Below the pieces are notes generated by a model, which was not told where the DNA came from, did no database searches, and saw only the letters and a list, made by a program, of their open reading frames with translations. A DNA stretch of 64,000 nucleotides from Corallium rubrum (Eukaryota > Cnidaria > Anthozoa > Scleralcyonacea > Coralliidae), in NCBI GenBank assembly GCA_964035015.1, contig CAXIUP010000114.1, positions 53,501 through 117,500 on the forward strand, read 5' to 3'. A program made the translations under genes and the position numbers. Below, one piece after another: positions 1-11,080 of this stretch. Numbering within the stretch: position 1 is the first letter of the stretch; the number at the start of each line of letters is the position of its first letter.

Positions 1-3000
1 AAAATAAAGCTCATTCTATCCTCTTGCTGGCCCAAAAAAAATTGGAAGTGGCCCAGATCTGGTTCAAGAGTTATTCGCTTTTAAAGCGACAAGCCTATAT
101 TGTTTATAATTACACAGCGCGCTAAAAATAGAATACTTTATTATTAATTCGTCGGGATGGTCTTGGGGGAAACATTACGATGGCTTCTTTTAATTTTAAG
201 CGGCTTTCATATATATCAAAATGAAGCTCATTCTATCTTCTTGCTGGCCCAAAAAAAATTAGAAGTGGCCCACATCTGGTTCAAGAGTTATTTGCTTTTA
301 AAGCGACAAGCCCAAACTGTCAATTACAGCGCGCCGGAAATAAAAATCTTTAATAATTGTGGTTGCCGACTTAGACTTTGGGGGGAAAATTTCGATAGCT
401 TCTGTTATTTTTTACCAGCTTTCCTATATATCAAATTGAAGCTCATTGTATCGTCTTGCTGGCCCAAGAAAAACTAGAAGTGGCCCAGATCTGGTTTAAG
501 AGTTATTCGCATACGCCGAAACTGTGAAGCTATCACCACATTCACTTGGGGGAAAGATTTCGATGACTTCTTTTCATTTTAACTGGCTTTCCTATATATC
601 AAAATGAAGCTCATTCTATCCTCTTGCTGGCCCAAGAAAAATTAGAAGTGGCCCAAATCTGGTTCAAGAGTTATTCGCTTTTAAAGCGAGACGCCCATAT
701 TGTTTATAATTACACAGCGCGCTAAAAATAGAATACTTTATTATTAATTCGTCGGGATGGTTTTGGGGGAAACATTACGATGGCTTCTTTTCATTTTAAC
801 CGGCTTTCCTATATATCAAAATCAAGCTCATTCTATCCTTTTGCTGGCCCAAGGAAAATTAGAAGTGGCCCAGATTTGGTTCAAGAGTTATTCGCTTTTA
901 AAGCGACAAGCCCAAACTGTCAATTACAGCGCGCTGGAAATAAAAATCTTTAATAATTGTGGTTGCCGACTTAGACTTTGGGGGAAACATTTCGATGGCT
1001 TCTGTTACTTTTTACTGGCTTTCCTATATATCAAATTGAAGCTCATTCTATCGTCTTGCTGGCCCAAGAACAACTAGAAGTGGCCCAGATCTGGTTTAAG
1101 AGTTATCCGCATACGCCGAAACTGTGAAGCTATCACCACATTCACTTGGGGGAAAAATTTCGGTGACTTCTTTTCATTTTAACCGGCTTTCCTATATATC
1201 AAAATGAAGCTCATTCTATTCTCTTGCTGGCCCAAAAAAAATTAGAAGTGGCCCAGATATGGTTCAAGAGTTATTCGATTTTAAAGCGACAAGCCTATAT
1301 TGTTTATAATTACACAGCGCGCTAAAAATAGAATACTTTATTATTAATTCATCGGGATGGTCTTGGGGGAAACATTAAGATGGCTTCTTTTAATTTTAAG
1401 CGCCTTTCATATATATCAAAATGAAGCTCATTCTATCTTCTTGCTGGCCCAAGAAAAATTGGAAGTGGCCCAGATATGGTTCAAGAGTTATTCGATTTTA
1501 AAGCGACAAGCCTATATTGTTTATAATTACACAGCGCGCTAAAAATAGAATACTTTATTATTAATTCATCGGGATGGTCTTGGGGGAAACATTAAGATGG
1601 CTTCTTTTAATTTTAAGCGCCTTTCATATATATCAAAATGAAGCTCATTCTATCTTCTTGCTGGCCCAAGAAAAATTGGAAGTGGCCCAGATCTGGTTCA
1701 AGAGTTATTCGCTTTTAAAGCGACAAGCCTATATTGTTTATAATTACACAGCGCGCTAAAAATAGAATACTTTATTATTAATTCGTCGGGATGGTCTTGG
1801 GGGAAACATTACGATGGCTTCTTTTAATTTTAAGCGGCTTTCATATATATCAAAATGAAGCTCATTCTATCTTCTTGCTGGCCCAAAACAAATTAGAAGT
1901 GGCCCACATCTGGTTCAAGAGTTATTTGCTTTTAAAGCGACAAGCCCAAACTGTCAATTACAGCGCGCCGGAAATAAAAATCTTTAATAATTGTGGTTGC
2001 CGACTTAGACTTTGGGGGAAAAATTTCGATGGCTTCTGTTATTTTTTACCAGCTTTCCTATATATCAAATTGAAGCTCATTCTATCGTCTTGCTGGCCCA
2101 AGAAAAACTAGAAGTGGCCCAGATCTGGTTTAAGAGTTATTCGCATACGCCGAAACTGTAAATCTAGCTCCCCATTCACTTGGTTGAAAAATTTCGATGG
2201 CTTCTTTTAATTTTAACCGGCTTTCCTATATATCAAAATAAAGCTCACTCTATCCTCTTGCTGGCCCAAGAAAAATTAGAATGGGCCCAGATCTGGTTCA
2301 AGAATTATTCGCTTTTAAAACGAGACGCCCATATTGTTTATAATTACACAGCGCGCTAAAAATAGAATACTTTATTATTAATTCGTCGGGATGGTCTTGG
2401 GGGGAACATTTCGATGGCTTTTTTTAATTTTTAGCGTCTTTCATCTATATAAAAATGATGTTCATTCAATCTCCTTGTTGGCCCAAGAAAAATTAGAAGT
2501 GGCCCAGATTTGGTTCAAGAGTTATTCGCTTTTAAAGCGAGAAGCCCAAATTGTCAATTACAGTGTGCCGGAAATAAAAATCTTTAATAATTGTGGTTGC
2601 CGACATAGAGATTGGGGGAAATATTTCGATGGCTTCTGTTATTTTTTACCAGCTTTCCTATATATTGAGATGAAGCTCATTCTATCGTCTTGCTGGCCCA
2701 AGAAAAACTAGAAGTGGCCCAGATCTTGTTTAAGAGTTATTCGCATACGCCGAAACTGTGAAGCTATCACCACATTCACTTGGGGGGAAAATTTCGATGA
2801 CTTCTTTTCATTTTAACCGGCTTTCCTATATATCAAAATGAAACTCATTCTATCCTCTTGCTGGCCCAAGAAAAATTAGAAGTGGCCCAGATTTGGTTCA
2901 GGAGTTATTCGCTTTTAAAGCGACTCTCCCAAACTGTCAATTACAGCGCGCCGGAAATAAAAATCTTTAATAATTGTGGTTGCCGACTTAGACTTTGGGG

Positions 3001-3127
3001 GAAGGATTTCGATGGCTTCTGTTATTTTTTACCAGCTTTGCTATATATGAAATTGAAGCTCATTCTATCGTCTTGCTGGCGCAAGAAAAACTAGAAGTGG
3101 CCCAGATTTGGTTCAAGATTTATTATG
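1..3127 (+). repeat. Satellite array, ~600-bp higher-order unit, forward block
   Basis: Near-identical segments recur at 600-bp spacing (starts near 157, 757, 1357 and again 1791, 2391). Each 600-bp unit consists of about three related ~190-217-bp subunits sharing the core GGCTTTCCTATATATCAAAA and a GCTGGCCCAAGAAAAA block. Around 1357-1790 the 217-bp subunit alone is tandemly repeated. Open frames of 61-106 codons recur only because the repeat recurs; I see no coding support for them. Confidence 0.93.
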
Positions 3128-6100
3128 TTTCCCCAAGACCATCCAAACGAATTAAAAAAATAAAGTATTCTATTTTTAGCGCGCTGTGTAAGTATAAACA
3201 ATATGGGCGTCTCGCTTTAAAAGCGAATAACTCTTGAACCAGATCTGGGCCACTTCGAATTTTTCTTGGGCCAGCAAAAGGATAGAATGAGCTTTATTTT
3301 GATATTTAGGAAAGCCGGTTAAAATGAAAAGAAGTCACCGCAATTTTCCCCACAAGTGAATGTGGTGATAGCTTCACAGTTTCGGCGTATGCGGATAACT
3401 CTTAAACCAGATCTGGGTCACTTCTAGTTGTTCTTGGGCCAGCAAGACGATAGAATGAGCTTCAATTTGATATATAGGAAAGCTGGTAAAAAGTAACAGA
3501 AGCCATCGAAATGTTTCCTCCAATGTCTAAGTCGGCAACCACAATTATTAAAGATTTTTAATTCCGGCGCGCTGTAATTGACAGTTTGGGCTTGTCGCTT
3601 TAAAAACGAATAAGTGAATAACTCTTGAACCAAATCTGGGCCACTTCTAATTTTTCTTGGGCCAGCAAGAAGATAGAATGAGCTTCATTTTGAAATATAT
3701 GAAAGCTGCTTAAAATTAAAAGAAGCCATCGTAATGTTTCCCCCAAGACCATCCCGACGAATTAATAATAAAGTATTCTATTTCTAACGCGCTGTGTAAT
3801 TATAAACAATATGGGCTTGCCGCTTTAAAAGCGAATAACTCTTGAACCAGATCTGGGCCACTTCTAATTTTTTTTTGGACCAGCAAGAGAATAGAATGAG
3901 CTTCATTTTGATATATAGGAAAGCCGGTTAAAATGAAAAGAAGTCACCGAAATTTTCCCCCCAAGTGAATGTGGTCATAGCTTCACAGTTTCGGCGTATG
4001 CGGATAACTCTTAAACCTGATCTGGGCCACTTCTAGTTTTTCTTGGGCCAGCAAGACGATAGAATGAGCTTCAATTTGATATATAGGAAAGCTGGTAAAA
4101 AGTAACAGAAGCCATCGAAACTTTTCCCCCAAAGTCTAAGTCGGCAACCACAATTATTAAAGATTTTTATTTCCGGCGCGCTGTAATTGACAGTTTGGGC
4201 TTGTCGCTTTAAAAAGCGAATAACTCTTGAACCAAATCTGGGCCACTTCTAATTTTTCTTGGGCCAGCAAGAAGATAGAATGAGCTTCATTTTGATATAT
4301 ATGAAAGCCGCTTAAAATTAAAAGAAGCCATCATAATGTTTCCCCCAAGACCATCCCGACGAATTAATAATAAAGTATTCTATTTCTAGCGCGCTGTGTA
4401 ATTATAAACAATATGGGCGTCTCGCTTTAAAAGCGAATAACTCTTGAACCAGATTTGGGCCACTTCTAATTTTTCTTGGGCCAGCAAGAGGATAGAATGA
4501 GCTTCATTTTGATATATAGGAAAGCCAGTTAAAATGAAAAGAAGTCATCGAAATCTTTCCCCCAAGTGAATGTGGTGATAGCTTCACAGTTTCGGCGTAT
4601 GCGAATAACTCTTAAACCAGATCTGGGCCACTTCTAGTTTTTCTTGGGCCAGCAAGACGATAGAATGAGGTTCAATTTGATATATAGGAAAGCTGGTAAA
4701 AAGTAACAGAAGCCATCGAAATTTTTCCCCAAAGTCTAAGTCGGCAACCACAATTATTAAAGATTTTTATTTCCGGCGCGCTGTAATTGACAGTTTGGGC
4801 TTGTCGCTTTAAAAAGCGAATAACTCTTGAACCAAATCTGGGCCACTTCTAATTTTTCTTAGGCCAGCAAGAAGATACAATGAGCTTCATTTTGATATAT
4901 ATGAAAGCCGCTTAAAATTAAAAGAAGCCATCGTAATGTTTCCCCCAAGACCATCCCGACGAATTAATAATAAAGTATTCTATTTCTAGCGCGCTGTGTA
5001 ATTATAAACAATATGGGCTTGTCGCTTTAAAAGCGAATAACTCTTGAACCAGATCTGGGTCACTTCTAATTTTTCCTGGGCCAGCAAGAGGATAGAATGA
5101 GCTTCGTTTTGATATATAGGAGAGCCTGTTAAAATGCAAAGAAGTCACCGAAATTCCCCCCCCCCCCCCACCCCAAGTGAATGCGGTGATAGCTTCACAG
5201 TTTCGGCGTATGCGGATAACTCTTAAACCAGATCTGGGCCACTTCTAGTTGTTCTTGGATCAGCAAGACGATAGAATGAGCTTCAATTTGATATATAGCA
5301 AAGCTGGTAAAAAATAACAGAAGCCATCGAAATTTTTCCCCCAAAGTCTAAGTCGGCAACCACAATTATTAAAGATTTTTATTTCCGGCGCGCTGTAATT
5401 GACAGTTTGGGCTTGTCGCTTTAAAAAGCGAATAACTCTTGAACCAAATCTGGGCCACTTCTAATTTTTCTTGGGCCAGCAAGAAGATAGAATGAGCTTC
5501 ATTTTGATATATATGAAAGCCGCTTAAAATTAAAAGAAGCCATCGTAATGTTTCCCCCAAGACCATCCCGACGAATTAATAATAAAGTATTCTATTTCTA
5601 GCGCGCTGTGTAATTATAAACAATATGGGCTTGTCGCTTTAAAAGCGAATAACTCTTGAACCAGATCTGGGTCACTTCTAATTTTTCCTGGGCCAGCAAG
5701 AGGATAGAATGAGCTTCGTTTTGATATATAGGAGAGCCGGTTAAAATGAAAAGAAGTCACCGCAATTTTCCCCCCAAGTGAATGTGGTGATAGCTTCACA
5801 GTTTCGGCGTATGCGAATAACTCTTAAACCAGATCTGGGCCACTTCTAGTTTTTCTTGGGCTAGCAAGACGATAGAATGAGCTTCAATTTGATATATAGG
5901 AAAGCTGGTAAAAAATAACAGAAGGCATCGAAATTTTCCCCCCAAAGTCTAAGTCGGCAACCACAATTATTAAAGATTTTCATTTCCGGCGCGCTGTAAT
6001 TGACAGTTTGGGCTTGTCGCTTTAAAAGCGAATAACTCTTGAACCAGATCTGGGCCACTTCTAATTTTTCTTGGGCCAGCAAGAAGATAGAATGAGCTTC

Positions 6101-7575
6101 ATTTTGATATATATGAAAGCCGCTTAAAATTAAAAGAAGCCATCGTAATGTTTCCCCCAAGACCATCCCGACGAATTAATAATAAAGTATTCTATTTCTA
6201 GCGCGCTGTGTAATTATAAACAATATGGGCTTGTCGCTTTAAAAGCGAATAACTCTTGAACCAGATCTGGGTCACTTCTAATTTTTCCTGGGCCAGCAAG
6301 AGGATAGAATGAGCTTCGTTTTGATATATAGGAGAGCCGGTTAAAATGAAAAGAAGTCACCGCAATTTTCCCCCCAAGTGAATGTGGTGATAGCTTCACA
6401 GTTTCGGCGTATGCGAATAACTCTTAAACCAGATCTGGGCCACTTCTAGTTTTTCTTGGGCTAGCAAGACGATAGAATGAGCTTCAATTTGATATATAGG
6501 AAAGCTGGTAAAAAATAACAGAAGGCATCGAAATTTTCCCCCCAAAGTCTAAGTCGGCAACCACAATTATTAAAGATTTTCATTTCCGGCGCGCTGTAAT
6601 TGACAGTTTGGGCTTGTCGCTCTAAAAGCGAATAACTCTTGAACCAGATCTGGGCCACTTCTAATTTTTCTTGGGCCAGCAAGAAGATAGAATGAGCTTC
6701 AGTTTGATATATAGGAAAGCCGGTTAAAATGAAAAGAAGCCATCGTAATGTTTCCCCCAAAACCGTCCCGACGAATTAATAATAAAGTATTCTATTTTTA
6801 GCGCGCTGTGTAATTATAAACAATATGGGCGTCTCGCTTTAAAAGCGAATAACTCTTGAACCAGATTTGGGCACTTCTAATTTTGCTTGGGCCAGCAAGA
6901 GGATAGAATGAGCTTCATTTTGATATATAGGAAAGCCAGTTAAAATGAAAAGAAGTCATCGAAATCTTTCCCCCAAGTGAATGTGGTGATAGCTTCACAG
7001 TTTCGGCGTATGCGAATAACTCTTAAATCAGATCTGGGCCACTTCTAGTTGTTCTTGGGCCAGCAAGACGATAGAATGAGCTTCAATTTGATATATTGAA
7101 AAGCCGGTAAAAAGTAACAGAAGCCATCGAAATGTTTCCCCCAAAGTCTAAGTCGGCAACCACAATCATTAAAGATTTTTATTTCCGGCGCGCTGTAATT
7201 GACAGTTTGGGCTTGTCGCTTTAAAAGCGAATAACTCTTGAACCAAATCTGGGCCACTTCTAATTTTTCTTGGGCCAGCAAGAAGATAGAATGAGCTTCA
7301 GTTTGATATATATGAAAGCCGCTTAAAATTAAAAGAAGCCATCGTAATGTTTCCCCCAAGACCATGCCGACGAATTAATAATAAAGTATTCTATTTTTAG
7401 CGCGCTGTGTAATTATAAACAATATGGGCTTGTCGCTTTAAAAGCGAATAACTCTTGAACCAGATCTGGGCCACTTCTAATTTTTTTTGGGCCAGCAAGA
7501 GAATAGAATGAGCTTCATTTTGATATATAGGAAAGCCGGTTAAAAGGAAAAGAAGTCACCGAAAGTTTTCCCCCA
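3128..7575 (-). repeat. Same satellite, inverted block
   Basis: From about 3128 every copy of the ~600-bp unit is in reverse complement (for example 5614 to 6214 and 5861 to 6461, again 600 bp apart). The junction is abrupt, in the middle of a subunit. A short C-homopolymer (5156-5170) and scattered substitutions distinguish copies. The array ends near 7575 beside unrelated sequence. Confidence 0.92.
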
Positions 7576-7747
7576 AGACCGAAGAGCGAGTAGTTTCTAG
7601 TAAATCGTTATTTTTCCCATTATAAATTCTTCAAACAAACGCCGTTAATCTTGGGCCAGATAGATGGAATAATAAGCTTTAATTTGGTGTATCGTGTGTG
7701 CCGATCGGTTGATTATTGAAGGAATTATTGAAGGTGAAATATTTGTT

Positions 7748-7969
7748 TGCGAATGTGAATCTGGTGATGAATCTGGTGATGAATCCGAGGATGAATGTGG
7801 TGATACCTTCACACTGGTGTGTAAAACGTACTCTAACGCTACCAAGCGCTGTAACCTGTGCTTGTACGAAAAATTTATTATCATTTGCCACCCTGAACTA
7901 TGTTCTCTAAATAACAGAAACGAACTCGTATCAACTTGTAGACACCGCAGAAAACATTTAGCTGGTTGA
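7748..7969 (+). pseudogene. Cys/His-rich ORF resembling the C-terminal tail of a retroelement polyprotein
   Basis: The frame ends with a Cys-x2-Cys pair (RCNLCLYEKF), a LNNRNEL stretch and CRHRRKHL before the stop. This resembles the short tail that follows the nuclease domain in Penelope-like (GIY-YIG) and related reverse-transcriptase elements, from memory of that family. No reverse transcriptase or nuclease precedes it: upstream is an acidic low-complexity stretch with a repeated ESGD unit, then the satellite. It is best read as a 3'-end relic. A chance resemblance is possible. Confidence 0.35.
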
Positions 7970-8242
7970 CAGCCGCATACCATTTTCATAATTAATTATT
8001 CAAACATGTAAATACGTCATAGATCAACACATATTAAGTTTCTCGCGTGTAACAACAACCGCAGTATTCACCTGACGAGTGTGGCAAGTATTACTTGCCA
8101 TAAGAAACAGTCTGTAGTGAAATAAAATTCGAATAAAGTAACCAAGTTTGTCTTTTATTATTGTTATATCCGCTCTGCTTCGGTATTGAGCACTCTAATC
8201 TATATGATTTTGACTCTGACATTCTTATGTATATATTATATA

Positions 8243-8246
<4 letters not shown>

Positions 8247-8301
<55 letters not shown>
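8247..8301. repeat. (TA)n microsatellite
   Basis: Uninterrupted TA dinucleotides just upstream of the first recognisable exon of the partial HECT gene. Confidence 0.95.
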
Positions 8302-8303
<2 letters not shown>

Positions 8304-8346
8304 GCAAGAAGTAGCATCCTTGGCAGGGCAAGGAAGCTTATACATT

Positions 8347-10774
8347 ATGGCCAATACTCCACTCCCTTTATTGATCCCAACAATGGTAAGAGAAATATTT
8401 ATGATTATACTTCATGTTATAAAACTTAAAAAAGCCAATGTTTTCAAGTTTGTAACACATGATGTAATATAAATATTTTGTGTCTTTTCTATAGGAAATC
8501 AGTGATGAGGAATGCGAGGATCCTCATGGTAGGGAAGATAACATGCCAATAGATAATGCAGATCAACAGGTTTGTATTGTTACTCAATACTGTGCAATAA
8601 TGCATGACTCAAATCCAACCGCAATCATGGCGACCCCCAGGGAATTTGACTTTTGAAAATTTGTCTTGTAGTTGAAAACCCTATTCCAAATAACATTTTA
8701 TTTGTTCATGCACCCAAATAAAACACATTGGTTGCCGATCATTTAATCTTTTATGATTTTGAGACGTGTGTGTTTACCAGAAAGCTGATTTACAAGATGA
8801 TAATCGCTCTAGAACAACACTGGGGATAGATTTTTTGCAGGTTTTGCAGGGGGATTTTTTCATGTGGTCAAATGCCCGCCCGGGCGGGATTATGCCAAAT
8901 ACCAGTCCATACGGGACCCGTCACAACTCAGATGCCCGGAAGTTGCCTGGGGGGATGATCGCGGTTAGATTTGACTCATGCATAAAGATGTTTGCTCCAG
9001 CACAATTCTACTTTACTTCAGGTTTCCACTCCAATCATTGCTCCTACTACTCAGCCACATGAGCAGCCTACATGCAGCACAAACCAGCAGGTATATTACA
9101 CAGTCCTACAGTATATGTACAAGAATCTCACAAGCCACAGCGGGATGTGTTTGGTTCCTAACGAATAGGAAGATTGCAAAAAGAGCAACAACATAACAAC
9201 TTGTGTACAAGGCTTGCGAACACATTCTGCATGCGGCTTGTTACAACCTGTGATTCTATGTGACAGTATGTAGTTGTATTGTATGTTTCAAGTTTCATTA
9301 GGATAAACTATGAATACTAATGCCGTAATTTAGCTATTTCTACTTCATTTCAGGATTTGACAACAAATGACACCGATGATCTTAGCACATTGCAAGCAAT
9401 GTTTCCAGGAACAACTCGTCAAGTTTTACAGGATGCAATTGAAAATAATCTAACAATTGATTTTGCAATTGAAGAACTTTTATCTGCTAATGAGGAGGAT
9501 GTTAGTCAAAGTATGTAAATTTCCCATCTGAGGTATATGATGGTCTAGCTTTCTAGTCTTTTCCATCAAATTCAACAATGGGTGTTAAAGGCAACTCACC
9601 TACTCCGAGATTTTATGAGTTTATCCATACCCAGCAAGCAGAGATAAACTCTACTTATCCCATCTGTGAGTCAAAGCGACAACTGAAGTTACTAGCCTGG
9701 AGTGATGCTCTACCAACTGAGCTACAGGTCAAGCTGGGGGTGTCAAAGGTCAAGGTGTGGTCGAGGCAGGTATTTCTAAACAGTCTAGGTCTAGTTTTTT
9801 TTTGCAATATCGCATGTCAATTATAATACAACATGTATCCATATCACATCGATATTGAAGAAATTAAACCTAGTTTCGAAATATTAATTTAACCTTGACC
9901 ATTTCCACACGTCCCCATCATGTAGCTCAGTTGGTAAAACATCGCCCTCAGACACTATGATATACTAACCCAAGGGTTGTGGGTTGGATTCCCAGCTGGG
10001 CCAATTGTAGGCTTTTTCTCTGCTTGCTGGATATAGATTGAATGTTGCTCAGAATTGCCCTTAACACTTAATGTCCACTCCACCAAAGTCTAATTTACCA
10101 TTATAGAAATTCAACGTGTTGAACATTTATCTTGGTAGCTTTCCGATATCACATGCTATACAGTACTTTTGTTAGACATCAATTAAGCTACCTTATGCAT
10201 CAACTAAATGTTCAACAATTGAAATATTGTAAACAAAACAGCAAGCAGTTATTTCTGCTGCTTTGTCCCATAACTCACACAATGTAATATATCTCAACAT
10301 CTGTCTGCAGATTATAACTGGGTCACAAGTCTCACAGAAGACTCAAATGCAACAAACTTAACAACTAGGCTGCATACTGTCAATATATTTATTAAAACAT
10401 ATTTTTTCTTTTAGGCACTTTTGATGTTACAGAGTATTTTAAACGGCAATTACGTGGAGAGCCAAATATCGTGTCTATAGACACAGAGAATCTTTGGGCT
10501 GAAGCATTTAGATTTTATAAATCTGGAGTGGATGGAGCTAGCCCACTACAGGTCTGTTTTTCGGGTGATACAGAAGAGATTGGAGTTGACAGCGGGGGGC
10601 CTAAGAGAGAATTTTTCCAGTTGTTGAGTAACAAGATAGCACAAACAACAACCGGATTTTTTGAAGGTGCTGGAGACAAGATGTTGCCCGTTATGAAAGG
10701 CCCATCATTGCGACTTGGTCATTTCAGAATAATTGGCAATATCATTGCACACTCGATAATTAATGGAGCAATAG
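8347..10774 (+). CDS. Partial CUE-HECT E3 ubiquitin ligase-like gene
   Basis: Spliced plus-strand exons: a tentative first exon ending at 8385 (ATG at 8347, donor ATG|GTAAGA), 8495-8569, 9354-9510 and 10415-10774, with compatible phases (0, 0, 1, 1). Exon 9354-9510 encodes a CUE-like ubiquitin-binding helix bundle (LSTLQAMFPGT, then a DFAIEELLS helix). Exon 10415-10774 encodes the HECT N-lobe, with LWAEAFRFYK, the conserved VDSGGPKREFF motif and a GHFRIIGNIIAHSIING helix. HECT enzymes pass ubiquitin from an E2 through a C-lobe cysteine to a substrate. The C-lobe and its cysteine are not found before the satellite begins at ~11081, so the gene is truncated or continues elsewhere. It differs from the HECT gene at 19899-28008 and is not a simple copy. 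The first exon is the weakest part. Confidence 0.7.
8601..8982. mobile_element. MITE with TAA target duplication
   Basis: Ends are inverted repeats of about 38 bp (left TGCATGACTCAAATCCAACC; the right end is its diverged reverse complement, ending at GAGTCATGCA when read in context). TAA flanks both sides (8598-8600 and 8983-8985), which fits a PIF/Harbinger-type 3-bp duplication. It lies in the intron between the second exon and the CUE exon. No coding capacity seen. Confidence 0.75.
9650..9727 (-). mobile_element. tRNA-derived SINE fragment
   Basis: On the minus strand, positions 9725-9705 read as a tRNA A-box (TGTAGCTCAGTTGGTAGAGC), followed about 55 bp on by a degraded B-box-like GCTTTGACTCA. 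No intact tRNA fold is evident, so I call it SINE-derived. Confidence 0.4.
9913..10002 (+). mobile_element. tRNA-like SINE or tRNA pseudogene
   Basis: Contains an A-box (TGTAGCTCAGTTGG, from 9921) and a B-box (GGTTGGATTCC, 9982-9992) at tRNA-like spacing. The acceptor stem does not pair well and no confident anticodon arm is seen. It is a tRNA-derived repeat or decayed tRNA gene within the HECT intron. Confidence 0.5.
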
Positions 10775-11080
10775 GTAATTGTTTATAATTGTTAATTTTC
10801 ATATAATTTGCAGGGTGGTGGAAATCATTTCCAATGGTTCCCAAACACCCCTGGGAGGAGGGAGTGGTACAAAATTATTTTGGGGTGTAACCTCTGGACC
10901 CTCACAAAAAATATGCATGAAAAGGTGACTGTGGCAATGACAAATAGCAAATATCAACTGTATCCCCATGTCTTGGGTGACAATAATAGACTAGAAACCA
11001 AACTAGAACTGAGCTTTCCTCTCTAATTAACCCAGACCTTCTTAAAGTTCTTTGTAGCTAGTCAAGCTACTGAGTGAATC
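10775..11080. other. No gene seen between HECT N-lobe exon and satellite
   Basis: After the donor at 10774 there is no plausible following HECT exon. The stretch is ordinary intron-like DNA up to the first 170-bp repeat. Confidence 0.5.

Noticed and set aside
157..7365. Repeated 61-106-codon ORFs with similar sequence
   Set aside because: They recur because the satellite recurs, on both strands according to block orientation; frames break in sister units and no domain is visible.
9913..10002. Functional tRNA gene
   Set aside because: A and B boxes are present, but the acceptor and anticodon stems do not pair convincingly.
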